Assembly (NCBI RefSeq): GCF_014842265.1 | Contig: NZ_JACYVI010000009.1 | Coordinates: 227,620 to 291,619, forward strand | From: Pseudomonas sp. CFBP 13711 | Lineage (GTDB): Bacteria > Pseudomonadota > Gammaproteobacteria > Pseudomonadales > Pseudomonadaceae | DNA length: 64,000 nucleotides | Reading direction: 5' to 3' | Part shown: one piece after another, positions 26,703 through 34,312 of the stretch | How positions within the stretch are numbered: the stretch's first letter is position 1 | Layout of the letters: each line of letters starts with the position of its first letter | Made by a program: the position numbers and the translations under genes | Notes under the pieces: model-generated | The model's database searches: none | Told to the model about the DNA's origin: nothing | What the model saw: only the letters and a program-made list of their open reading frames with translations

Positions 26703-27350
26703 ATGGATTTCAATCCGCTTGATCTGATTCTTCACCTCGACGTTTACCTCGACCTGCTTGTGACCCAATACGGCACCTGGGTTTACGCGATTCTGTTCCT
26801 GGTGATCTTTTGCGAAACCGGCCTGGTGGTAATGCCTTTCCTGCCGGGCGATTCGCTGCTGTTTATCGCGGGCGCCGTGGCAGCCGGTGGCGGCATGGAC
26901 CCGGTGTTGCTGGCCTGCCTGCTGATGGCAGCGGCGATTCTCGGCGACAGCACTAACTACATCATCGGCCGCACGGCCGGCGACAAGCTGTTCAGCAACC
27001 CGAATTCGAAAATCTTCCGTCGCGATTATCTGACCAAAACCCAGGAATTCTACGGTCGCCACGGCGGCAAAACCGTCACCCTCGCGCGCTTCCTGCCGAT
27101 CATCCGCACCTTCGCCCCCTTCGTGGCTGGTCTTGGCCGCATGCCTTACCTGCGCTTTCTCGGCTTCAGCGTACTGGGGTCGGTGCTGTGGGTCGGCGGG
27201 CTGGTCACCCTGGGCTTCTTCTTCGGCAATATCCCGTTCATCAAGAAGAACCTGACACTGCTGGTGCTGGCGATCATCCTGATCTCGCTGCTGCCGATGA
27301 TCATCGGTCTGATCCGCAGCCGCGCAGGTCGCTCCGCCGAGGCGCGCTGA
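26703..27350 (+). CDS. DedA family membrane protein
   Basis: A 215-residue DedA/SNARE-associated protein with the family motifs FCETGLVVMPFLPGDSLLF, GDSTNYIIGRTAG and RFLPIIRTFAPFVAGLGRM. DedA proteins are needed for proton-motive-force balance and include undecaprenyl-phosphate flippases; the exact substrate here is not predictable. It ends 4 bases before the MtfA-like gene. Confidence 0.92.
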   Translation: MDFNPLDLILHLDVYLDLLVTQYGTWVYAILFLVIFCETGLVVMPFLPGDSLLFIAGAVAAGGGMDPVLLACLLMAAAILGDSTNYIIGRTAGDKLFSNPNSKIFRRDYLTKTQEFYGRHGGKTVTLARFLPIIRTFAPFVAGLGRMPYLRFLGFSVLGSVLWVGGLVTLGFFFGNIPFIKKNLTLLVLAIILISLLPMIIGLIRSRAGRSAEAR

Positions 27351-27354
27351 GCCC

Positions 27355-28173
27355 ATGTGGTCGTTCCGGGAATGGCGCAAACGGCGCACGCTGGCCCGCC
27401 ATCCGGTCGATCCGCAACTGTGGGAGCGCGCACGCCGGCGCCTGCCAATCCTCGACGGGCTGAGCGCCGAAGAAGACCGCTACCTGCTCGACAGCTGCGT
27501 GCTGTTTCTGCAGGCCAAACACCTGACGGCGCTGGAAGGCGTCGAACTGGATGACGAATCGCGGCTGTTTCTCGCCGCTCAGGCGCAGCTGCCGTTGCTC
27601 GCCCTGGGCGATCTGAACTGGTATCAGGGTTTTCACGAAATCATCCTCTACGGCGACGATTTCATCAGCCCGCAACGCCATCGCGATGCCAGCGGCATCG
27701 AACACGAATGGGACGGCGAGCACAGCGGAGAGGCGTGGTCCCAGGGCCCGGTGATTCTGGCCTGGCCGGGTGTGCTGACGAGCGGAGGATGGGAAGCCTA
27801 CAACCTGGTGATCCACGAACTGGCGCACAAGCTGGACATGCTCAACGGCGAAGCGAACGGCCTGCCGCCGCTGCACCCCGACATGCGCGTCAGTGACTGG
27901 GCCAGCGCCATGCAGAGCGCATACGACGATCTCAATCGGCAACTCGATGCCGACCCGGACGCCGAGACCGCCATCGACCCCTACGCTGCGGAAAACCCCG
28001 CTGAATTTTTCGCGGTTATCAGCGAATACTTCTTCAGCGCCCCGGATTTGCTCGTCGAGGCATATCCCGCCGTCTACGGGCAACTGAAAGCGTTCTATCG
28101 GCAGGATCCGTTGGCGCGGCTAACGGCACTTCAGCGCGACAACCCGGTCTATCAGGCTCAACACGACGCCTGA
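27355..28173 (+). CDS. Zinc-dependent peptidase, MtfA (M90) family
   Basis: A 272-residue protein with the gluzincin motif H154-E-L-A-H158 and a downstream NPAEFFAVISEYFF segment supplying the third ligand. It matches the M90/MtfA family, whose E. coli member binds the Mlc repressor and is a peptidase. The pseudomonad targets are unknown. Probably co-transcribed with the upstream dedA. Confidence 0.9.
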   Translation: MWSFREWRKRRTLARHPVDPQLWERARRRLPILDGLSAEEDRYLLDSCVLFLQAKHLTALEGVELDDESRLFLAAQAQLPLLALGDLNWYQGFHEIILYGDDFISPQRHRDASGIEHEWDGEHSGEAWSQGPVILAWPGVLTSGGWEAYNLVIHELAHKLDMLNGEANGLPPLHPDMRVSDWASAMQSAYDDLNRQLDADPDAETAIDPYAAENPAEFFAVISEYFFSAPDLLVEAYPAVYGQLKAFYRQDPLARLTALQRDNPVYQAQHDA

Positions 28174-28280
28174 AGCCTGCCGTCACGCATGGCAACGCTG
28201 CGGGAATGTGCCTATAATCCGGGCCACTTTTTGGCGTTGCATGCCAGATTCTGAATGGTCAACCAAGGGGGCAAAGCCCA

Positions 28281-28808
28281 ATGAGCTACAGCAAGATTCC
28301 GGCCGGTAAAGACCTGCCGAATGACATCTACGTCGCAATCGAGATCCCGGCCAACCACGCGCCGATCAAGTACGAAATCGACAAAGAAAGCGACTGCCTT
28401 TTCGTTGACCGTTTCATGGCCACCCCGATGTTCTACCCGGCCAACTACGGTTTCATCCCCAACACCCTGGCTGACGACGGCGACCCCCTCGACGTGCTGG
28501 TCGTGACGCCTTATCCGGTGGCTCCGGGTTCCGTGATCCGTGCCCGTCCGGTCGGCGTGCTGAACATGACCGACGACGGCGGCGGCGATGCCAAAGTCAT
28601 CGCAGTCCCGCACGACAAGCTGTCCCAGCTGTACGTGGACGTGAAGGAATACACCGATCTGCCACCGCTGCTGATCCAGCAGATCGAGCACTTCTTCGCG
28701 AACTACAAAGACCTCGAAAAAGGCAAATGGGTGAAGATCGAAGGCTGGGCTGGCGCTGACGCCGCTCGCGAAGCGATCACCAAATCGGTAGCGGCCTACA
28801 AGGGCTGA
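28281..28808 (+). CDS. ppa: Inorganic pyrophosphatase (family I)
   Basis: Hydrolyses pyrophosphate to drive biosynthetic reactions. The 175-residue hexameric-type enzyme shows the family I metal-binding signature DDGDPLDVLV and the surrounding YPANYGFIPNTL and KVIAVP motifs. A GGGG-rich ribosome-binding site precedes ATG 28281. Confidence 0.97.
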   Translation: MSYSKIPAGKDLPNDIYVAIEIPANHAPIKYEIDKESDCLFVDRFMATPMFYPANYGFIPNTLADDGDPLDVLVVTPYPVAPGSVIRARPVGVLNMTDDGGGDAKVIAVPHDKLSQLYVDVKEYTDLPPLLIQQIEHFFANYKDLEKGKWVKIEGWAGADAAREAITKSVAAYKG

Positions 28809-28817
28809 TCCGGTTGT

Positions 28818-28850
28818 GCCCCGCCGAAGCGCTCGCCGCTTCGACGGGGC
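28818..28850 (+). terminator. Probable terminator of ppa
   Basis: A 14-bp GC-rich stem with one mismatch (28818-28831 with 28837-28850) and a 5-base loop starts 9 bases after the ppa stop. There is only a weak T-rich tail. Confidence 0.55.
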
Positions 28851-29248
28851 CACGCTTTACCTGCACGTCCCCGCCTCCTGCTTTTTGAACACCCCTCTCC
28901 CATACATCCCGCTTTTTTTCGCCCTCCGCCCTTACACGAATGTTTAAAACTCGCCTTCCACACACAGCGTGTTTAATTGCGCCGTTAGAATTTCTTATCT
29001 GAGCAACACCGTTTGATTCAAACTTCCCTGCCGGCCGCTTTAGTCAGGCCTTTGCGCTCGCCAATGGCTTAAGACCAACAATGACATCGGCTTCAGCCAT
29101 TGTTGATGCAAAAGAAAACAGTGAATGAATCGGCCTACAAAAACAGCCGAACGTTGTAATCCTTACATTCACGCCTAGGCATGACGGCGTGCTCATTTGA
29201 ACACTTCGTTCATTTAAACGAGCTTCAACCCGCCGTAAACTTCGGCCC
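28851..29248. other. Gene-free AT-richer spacer at the island edge
   Basis: About 400 bases with lower GC than the flanks and no convincing coding sequence. It holds the promoter region of the S24-type regulator and the palindromic site at 29198-29212. Confidence 0.6.
29198..29212. promoter_or_regulatory. Candidate operator for the S24-type repressor
   Basis: TGAAC-N5-GTTCA, a perfect 15-bp palindrome, sits 36 bases before the regulator start codon. Its size and position fit an autoregulatory operator of a CI/LexA-like protein. It is followed by a TTTAAAC-containing AT stretch. Confidence 0.5.
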
Positions 29249-29983
29249 ATGAATACATCAGGTGATCGACTGCGCGGCCTTTTGCGAGAGTGCCATCTCT
29301 CCGCGACGGACTTTGCCGCCAACCGAAAAGTTACGCCCCAACACGTGAACAACTGGTTCAAGCGCGGCATCCCCATGGCGCGTATTGAAGAAGTCGCTGA
29401 ACTGCTGAGCGTCAACGCGCGTTGGCTGCGCAGCGGCGAGGGCCCGAAGCACCCCGGACAAGACCGCTCAATTGCCCAGCAGCCAGACACTCAACCGCCC
29501 CGGGCCGAGCGAAGCGTGCGCGAAGAACTGGAGATGCCGGTCTACACCGAGCTGGAGACTCAAAGCTCCGGCCGGACGGCGGTGGGCGAAATCCACAACC
29601 ACAAAGTGCGCCTGTCCCGGCGTGTGCTCGAAACCATGGACGTGGAGCTGCACAACGCCATTTGTGTGGCAATGGTCGGCAACAGCATGGCGGACAAGAT
29701 TCAGGACGGCTCGCTGATCGGCATTGATCGCGGACGCGTGCAGATCATCGATGGAGAAATGTACGCCCTGGAACACGACGGCATGCTGCGGGTGAAATAC
29801 CTGTATCGCCTGCCGGGCGGCGGTTTGCGCCTGCGCAGCCACAATTGCGCCGAATACCCGGACGAGATTTTCAGCGCCGAACAGGTTCAGGCTCAGCACA
29901 TTCATATTCTGGGGTGGATCTTTTGGTGGTCGACCCTCAATAACCGCCGTCATCCGGCAACATTGCGGCGAGGCGCGGAATGA
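29249..29983 (+). CDS. XRE/S24-type (CI/LexA-like) transcriptional repressor
   Basis: A 244-residue protein with an N-terminal helix-turn-helix (FAANRKVTPQHVNNWFKRGI, residues ~22-41) and a C-terminal S24 domain containing the serine in GNSM (S146) and the lysine in MLRVKYLYR (K183). No Ala-Gly or Cys-Gly cleavage site is obvious in the linker (62-90), so RecA-stimulated self-cleavage is uncertain. It resembles phage-type and pyocin repressors such as PrtR, but no phage genes adjoin. Its target may be itself or the neighbouring defence operon. Confidence 0.88.
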   Translation: MNTSGDRLRGLLRECHLSATDFAANRKVTPQHVNNWFKRGIPMARIEEVAELLSVNARWLRSGEGPKHPGQDRSIAQQPDTQPPRAERSVREELEMPVYTELETQSSGRTAVGEIHNHKVRLSRRVLETMDVELHNAICVAMVGNSMADKIQDGSLIGIDRGRVQIIDGEMYALEHDGMLRVKYLYRLPGGGLRLRSHNCAEYPDEIFSAEQVQAQHIHILGWIFWWSTLNNRRHPATLRRGAE

Positions 29984-30186
29984 GCGTGTTTCAGAACTGG
30001 GCAGATGCCAGCAACATGGGTATCCTGCACGCCTTCGTTTCAGCACCCGTCGGCCACACGCCGATGGGTGATCGACCTGGCACCGTCTCCGTGACCTGCC
30101 CGGTCTACCTGACAAGCGCCTCCTTGCAGCGCGCACTTTTGCGGACGGGTGCGGTTAGCCAAAAACTAATCAAACCCGTCACCGAG

Positions 30187-30210
30187 AAGCCGGCCACAAG
30201 CCGGCTTTTT
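30187..30210 (+). terminator. Terminator after the S24-type regulator region
   Basis: AAGCCGGC-CACAA-GCCGGCTT forms an 8-bp stem followed by TTTTT. It separates the regulator from the TIR operon, which therefore needs its own promoter in 30211-30342. The stretch 29984-30186 has no gene I can support. Confidence 0.88.
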
Positions 30211-30342
30211 AACTTCCCATGAATACGTCGCACCGCTAACCCACGCGGCGCCTCCGCGCGCCCGAAAATCGGCAATCAATGGACTGAGCGCCTTAGTCAA
30301 CGAAGCGGACAACCGCCTTCGTTCCAATACAGGAAGTTCATC

Positions 30343-30843
30343 ATGAGTTATCGCAACAAAACCTACATCGCGTTCGCCAGTGAAGACATCAAGCATTACT
30401 GGCTGATGAAAGCCTGGAAGCAGAACGAGAAAATCGACTTCGACTTTTTCAATGCCCATGACTTGTTCGAAGCGCGGGACAGCAGTTCGCCAGAGACCAT
30501 CAAACGCCGACTGCGCGAACGCCTCAATAACACCAAGCAAGTCATTTTTCTGGGCAGCGAAGATGGCCGACGCAAAGGCGGTGATGGGGATTCGTTTCTT
30601 GCTTATGAAATCGAGGTGATTCTCGAACTCGATCTTCCGATCGTTATCGCCAATCTCTGCCAAAGCAGAAACATCGTCACGGACAACATCCCCCAACCGC
30701 TCATCGATCAAAAGCACTTCAACGTGTCCGTATCCTTCCAGCCAAAAATCATTCAGTACGCGCTGGACAACTACGTCGAGGGCTACGCGAAGAGCGAGAT
30801 GCAGGGCCCCATCGATATGTCAGCAGAATCTACAACGAGCTGA
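30343..30843 (+). CDS. TIR-like protein, ThsB family (DUF1863)
   Basis: A 166-residue single-domain protein. The sequence starts with KTYIAFASEDIKHYW (first strand and BB-loop region of a ThsB-type TIR). It continues with FDFFNAHDL, a helix with SSPETIKRRLRERLNNT, the strand KQVIFLGSE, and FLAYEIEVILELDLPIVIAN with the expected catalytic glutamate E89. ThsB enzymes sense phage infection and convert NAD+ into a nucleotide signal. It is the first gene of a three-gene operon with a Macro-domain membrane protein, the arrangement of type II Thoeris. An AGGAAG ribosome-binding site precedes ATG 30343. Confidence 0.85.
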   Translation: MSYRNKTYIAFASEDIKHYWLMKAWKQNEKIDFDFFNAHDLFEARDSSSPETIKRRLRERLNNTKQVIFLGSEDGRRKGGDGDSFLAYEIEVILELDLPIVIANLCQSRNIVTDNIPQPLIDQKHFNVSVSFQPKIIQYALDNYVEGYAKSEMQGPIDMSAESTTS

Positions 30844-30850
30844 GCCTGTG

Positions 30851-31702
30851 ATGATCATTCTTCAGGACATGCAGACGTGGCGCTTCTGGCGCCACTTTCT
30901 GGTGGCGTTGTTCGCCTGCGTCGGCGGGCTGTCGACGATCATGCAGACCTTCAACGTCATTTACCCCGGCAGCCACGCGATGGAAGGGTTTGGCATCCTG
31001 ATCGGGATCATCGTGGTGTCAGTTTCCGCCGCGTTGTTCAAGGCGTGGCCGCGCCCGATTGCCGAGGAGTACAACGCACCGAAAACGCGAATCACCATCG
31101 TGCCCGGCGACCTTCTCAAGGAGGACGGCCATTTGGTGATTGGCACCAACGACACCTTCGACACGGAAACGCCGAACATCATTGCCACCTCCAGCCTGCA
31201 GGGCCAGGCGCTGCAGGTGCTTTACGGCGGCGACCTCAAGGAGCTTGATCGTCATCTGGACGATGCGTTGGTCAACACGCCCTCTATCGGCACGCTCAAC
31301 AAGCCAGGCAAACACGTGCAATACGGTGTCGGCACCATCGCGACGCTCAAGCACGCGCACCGGCTGATCTTCTTCCTGGCCTACTGCGAAATGGACACCC
31401 AGAACGTCGCGCGCTCCACGCCGGACAAAGTGTGGAAAGGCTTGCTCGCGCTGTGGGCCGAAGTATCCCGACGCGGCAACGGCGGAACGATTTCGATCCC
31501 GGTGATCGGCGGCGGACAGGCGCGACTGTCCAGCGTGCTGCCCGCCCAGGACGCCATCCGCTTCACCCTGCTGTCGTTCATGTTCGCCTCCCGCAACTCG
31601 AAGGTCTGCGACGAGCTGCGCATCGTCGTCCGCCCCGACGACTACCGAAAACTTGACCGGCTGGAGCTGCAGTCCTTTCTTTCATCGCTGAGGTCCTCAT
31701 GA
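30851..31702 (+). CDS. Two-TM Macro-domain effector, type II Thoeris ThsA-like
   Basis: A 283-residue protein with two N-terminal membrane helices (residues ~15-35 and ~46-65) and a cytosolic C-terminal domain (~80-283) with Macro-like patterns: TIVPGDLLK, HLVIGTNDTF and VIGGGQARL (GGG at 220-222). This is the architecture of type II Thoeris ThsA, where the Macro domain binds the TIR-made signal (His-ADPR in published systems) and the membrane part kills or arrests the cell. It begins 7 bases after the TIR gene (GTG three bases earlier is an alternative start) and overlaps the HIT gene by 4 bases. Confidence 0.83.
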   Translation: MIILQDMQTWRFWRHFLVALFACVGGLSTIMQTFNVIYPGSHAMEGFGILIGIIVVSVSAALFKAWPRPIAEEYNAPKTRITIVPGDLLKEDGHLVIGTNDTFDTETPNIIATSSLQGQALQVLYGGDLKELDRHLDDALVNTPSIGTLNKPGKHVQYGVGTIATLKHAHRLIFFLAYCEMDTQNVARSTPDKVWKGLLALWAEVSRRGNGGTISIPVIGGGQARLSSVLPAQDAIRFTLLSFMFASRNSKVCDELRIVVRPDDYRKLDRLELQSFLSSLRSS

Positions 31703-32139
31703 ACCCGGAAACCAGCCTCGATCTGCCGGACAACCCCGACTGCGCGTTCTGCGCGTACCTGAAAGGTAAGCGGCCCTACACCATCCTCTCCTGCACCACA
31801 CACACCGCGACTTTCGTGACTCGAGAACAACGGGGTCATCCGCACTTGCTGGTGCTGCCACAGCGGCACGTGCCCTCGTTGCTGGAAATGACCGACGAGG
31901 AAGTGGCGGCGGTGGCGGTCGAAGTGCGTAATGCGGCGAGGCTTATTGAAAAGGCGTATGCGAGAGCAGGGATTGCGGTTTGGCAGAACAACGGCGTGCC
32001 GGCAGGCCAGGCGATCGGGCACGTGCACTTTCATGTGGCGGGGACGTTGCCGGGCGGGGGGACGGAGTTTGGTGAGGTGACGGAGATATCGCTGATGGAG
32101 ACGGATGAGATTGCGCGGCGGTTGCTGGAGGCGAGATAG
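31699..32139 (+). CDS. HIT-family nucleotide hydrolase/transferase in the Thoeris-like operon
   Basis: A 146-residue histidine-triad protein with the catalytic motif H108-V-H110-F-H112-V, the paired N98-N99 in WQNNG, and an N-terminal C15-x2-C18 pair common in this family. HIT enzymes hydrolyse or transfer nucleotidyl groups from AMP conjugates and dinucleotides. Its ATG overlaps the stop of the Macro gene (ATGA), so it is translated with it. In this context it could modify or destroy the TIR-derived nucleotide, or could be an unrelated passenger; the function is inferred only. Confidence 0.88.
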   Translation: MNPETSLDLPDNPDCAFCAYLKGKRPYTILSCTTHTATFVTREQRGHPHLLVLPQRHVPSLLEMTDEEVAAVAVEVRNAARLIEKAYARAGIAVWQNNGVPAGQAIGHVHFHVAGTLPGGGTEFGEVTEISLMETDEIARRLLEAR

Positions 32140-32189
32140 GTGTGGCCGGTGCGCTAGTCGCTTTCGAACAACCCTGCGCCGTCTCCCAA

Positions 32190-32549
32190 TCAGAATCCGA
32201 AAAGCTTTTTCCTTCGGATTTTAATTTCGCTGTCGAGCAATGCGGATACGGTGGTCAGGAATACATACAGGTCGCCTTCGAAGTAATCTTCGGCGAAGGA
32301 GGTGTCTTGACCAAAAGGCGGATCGACGTACTGCAAACCTTCGGTCGTCATATTCCTTCGGATGTAGGTCTTCATTTCTCGTTTAAAGAGGATTGCATGC
32401 AGCAGATCCAGAAACCCATAGCCGATGCATTCCTTGACTATCTGGGGAAGCGTGAGGGGTTCGAACTCTCCCTTTTCTTCTTCGGTTAGAAACTCGCCTA
32501 CTGCATCACCGACGGAGAACATGAATCCATGTATATATGCGTATCGCAT
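32190..32549 (-). CDS. Putative immunity protein, copy 2
   Basis: A 119-residue protein of unknown family, paralogous to the product encoded at 32589-32954. They share HGFMFSVGDAVGEFL, LTLPQIVK, DPPFGQDTSFAEDYFEGDLY and a basic C-terminus (KIRRKKLFGF). It lies directly downstream of an RNase A-like T6SS toxin, the position of a cognate immunity gene. Codon use is lower in GC than the core genes. Duplicated immunity genes are common after toxin divergence. Confidence 0.7.
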   Translation of the reverse strand: MRYAYIHGFMFSVGDAVGEFLTEEEKGEFEPLTLPQIVKECIGYGFLDLLHAILFKREMKTYIRRNMTTEGLQYVDPPFGQDTSFAEDYFEGDLYVFLTTVSALLDSEIKIRRKKLFGF

Positions 32550-32588
32550 GTCCAGCCTTAGAAGCCTAAATTACATTGAACGGCACGA

Positions 32589-32954
32589 TTAGAAGCGGAA
32601 AAACCTTTGTCGTCTAACCTTGATTTCGGCATCCAGCAAGACCAAAACGCTCGACAAGAAATCATAAAGATCACCCTCAAAATAATCTTCTGCGAACGAC
32701 GTTTCCTGGCCAAACGGGGGGTATACATACGCTAAACCGTCTGCGGTCATATGGTTTCTTATATAAAGCTTTATTTGTCGCCTCAAAACCAAGGCATGAA
32801 TCAAACTCAATACCCCGCCATTACCGAATGACTTTTTGACAATCTCGGGCAAGGTCAGCGGCTTGAATTCCTGCTTCTCCTCATCCGACAGGAATTCGCC
32901 GACACCTTCGCCTACTTCATACATAAAGCTGTGCAAGTGCATGTATTTGCTCAA
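32589..32954 (-). CDS. Putative immunity protein, copy 1 (TTG start)
   Basis: A 121-residue protein closely related to the next gene along, with HSFMYEVGEGVGEFL, LTLPEIVK, YPPFGQETSFAEDYFEGDLYDFL and a C-terminal VRRQRFFRF. The start is a TTG at 32954: a GAGG ribosome-binding site lies 7 bases upstream of it, whereas the next ATG is 12 bases further and poorly spaced. It starts 9 bases after the toxin gene, as expected for an immunity gene that must be co-translated. No known domain recognised. Confidence 0.75.
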   Translation of the reverse strand: MSKYMHLHSFMYEVGEGVGEFLSDEEKQEFKPLTLPEIVKKSFGNGGVLSLIHALVLRRQIKLYIRNHMTADGLAYVYPPFGQETSFAEDYFEGDLYDFLSSVLVLLDAEIKVRRQRFFRF

Positions 32955-32963
32955 CGTGTCACC

Positions 32964-33806
32964 TCACAAGGATGGAAATGCAGTGACGATATAGTAAGGC
33001 ATATGGTTATATTCTGAATATTTAATGGTTATGGTGATCTTTGACATCGTGATCGTCTTGGATTGATCCCACCTTGTGATGCCCCAGCCTACGGCGTTTT
33101 CCAGACTCGTATCAAAAGTGTATTGCTTGTGTCTCAGCAAAAATTTAGCTTTCGAATACATCAAGATCTTAAGCCTGTTTTTTTGAAGTGCACGACTTAC
33201 GGCCCACTCCGCGATCTCCAGGTTGTAGAACGTGGATGACACGTCGACCTTCTTCGACGCGAATCTTGTTACTAGGTAACCAATGTCCTTGTCTACATGC
33301 TTGCGCCGCGCGTGCCCCCCGCCCAAGTTCTTAGGGACATTTGGTATTTTTTCGCTTGTGACGACTGAGATCCGACCTGCTCGCACAGACGACACTCTGA
33401 ACGCGTTGTAAAGCGAAGCGGTTGAAAGCGGAACGGCAAACTCAGTTGCAAGACCGATAACCTGGCCAGCCGATTTAGACGTGCCGAGCGCTTCAGCGGC
33501 AGATGAGCCGGCTTTGAAAGCAAAAGAGTCAGTCTCTTTGCCTGTAAGGAGCTGTGTTGCCCCTGCGGAAAGCTGGTCGGAAGCATGCACACCCATTGCT
33601 ACACATCCGATTTTAGTAATCATCGTTGGTTCGGGCACGGCGCAGAGAACCCCTGAACCTGCCAGCTCTACGATACCGCCAACTAGGCGGAGACTCCCGA
33701 AGATACGGTTTGACATTATCTCCGCAGGTGTGAGCGACTCTTGCGTCAAGATCGCAGCCATCTGAGCAAAGCTCAGCGCCACGCAAAACTCTCCATCGTC
33801 TGCCAT
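32964..33806 (-). CDS. T6SS effector with C-terminal RNase A-like (CdiA-CT type) toxin domain
   Basis: A 280-residue protein. The N-terminal ~150 residues are a glycine/alanine-rich hydrophobic region (GSLRLVGGIVELAGSGVLCAV, GCVAMGVHASDQLSAGATQLLTG) typical of effectors in Pseudomonas. The C-terminal ~115 residues resemble the bacterial RNase A domain of CdiA toxins: KHVDKDIGYLVTRF with H170, SSTFYNLEIAEWAVSRALQKN, GWGITRW, and a final YYIVTAFPSL. It would cleave RNA in competing cells. It starts 11 bases after the hcp stop with an AAGGAAA ribosome-binding site, so it is probably Hcp-delivered. Two putative immunity genes follow. Confidence 0.8.
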   Translation of the reverse strand: MADDGEFCVALSFAQMAAILTQESLTPAEIMSNRIFGSLRLVGGIVELAGSGVLCAVPEPTMITKIGCVAMGVHASDQLSAGATQLLTGKETDSFAFKAGSSAAEALGTSKSAGQVIGLATEFAVPLSTASLYNAFRVSSVRAGRISVVTSEKIPNVPKNLGGGHARRKHVDKDIGYLVTRFASKKVDVSSTFYNLEIAEWAVSRALQKNRLKILMYSKAKFLLRHKQYTFDTSLENAVGWGITRWDQSKTITMSKITITIKYSEYNHMPYYIVTAFPSL

Positions 33807-33817
33807 GTTGCGTTTCC

Positions 33818-34312
33818 TTACGCGAATGGTTTGTTGGCGGTTCTGTCCCAACCTCCGGACACAATACCTGCGCTACCGCCATCAGCGCGACGCTGTTGGG
33901 AGTATTCGAACTTGATACGGCCATAGTTAAGGCTAATGATTTCCACAGGAAAACCACCTTGATCGGCGCCCTGTCCGCTGACGGTCGCGATCAAGACTTC
34001 CTCAAGCACGATGTCCATGTACTTGAATTTTTCACCACCAGAACGATGGATGCGAATCGTGACCGTCTTGATGTGCGAGCCTCGGCAGCACAGCTCGAAG
34101 AGCTTGGGCGTCGCTCGATCTATATATTTGCTGATCTGGAGATCGCCCAGCGCCACACCGCCTGCGGATGCCCCGCCGTTGGAACTCGCTGACTGACTGA
34201 TCGACTGGATTGCGTCGTAATGATAAGAGAGCAGCTCGATCCAACCCTTATGGTCAGCATCCAACGACTCACCTTCTACCCCGTCCACTTGCATAAATGC
34301 GTCAAACGACAT
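33818..34312 (-). CDS. hcp: Hcp-family type VI secretion tube/carrier protein
   Basis: A 164-residue Hcp homologue: MSFDAFMQVDGVEGESLDADHKGWIELLSY, then ISKYIDRATPKLFELCCRGSHI and the DIVLEEVLIATVSGQG strand. Hcp hexamers form the T6SS tube and carry small effectors in their lumen. No structural T6SS genes are in the window, so this is an auxiliary (orphan) hcp-effector-immunity unit that depends on an apparatus elsewhere. ATG at 34312 gives the conserved N-terminus; an upstream start is rejected. Confidence 0.92.
   Translation of the reverse strand: MSFDAFMQVDGVEGESLDADHKGWIELLSYHYDAIQSISQSASSNGGASAGGVALGDLQISKYIDRATPKLFELCCRGSHIKTVTIRIHRSGGEKFKYMDIVLEEVLIATVSGQGADQGGFPVEIISLNYGRIKFEYSQQRRADGGSAGIVSGGWDRTANKPFA

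Noticed and set aside
29980..30222. 80-codon plus-strand frame overlapping the S24 regulator stop (ATGA)
   Set aside because: Its last codons run through the terminator hairpin at 30187-30210 and the protein has no recognisable features, so a chance frame is more likely.
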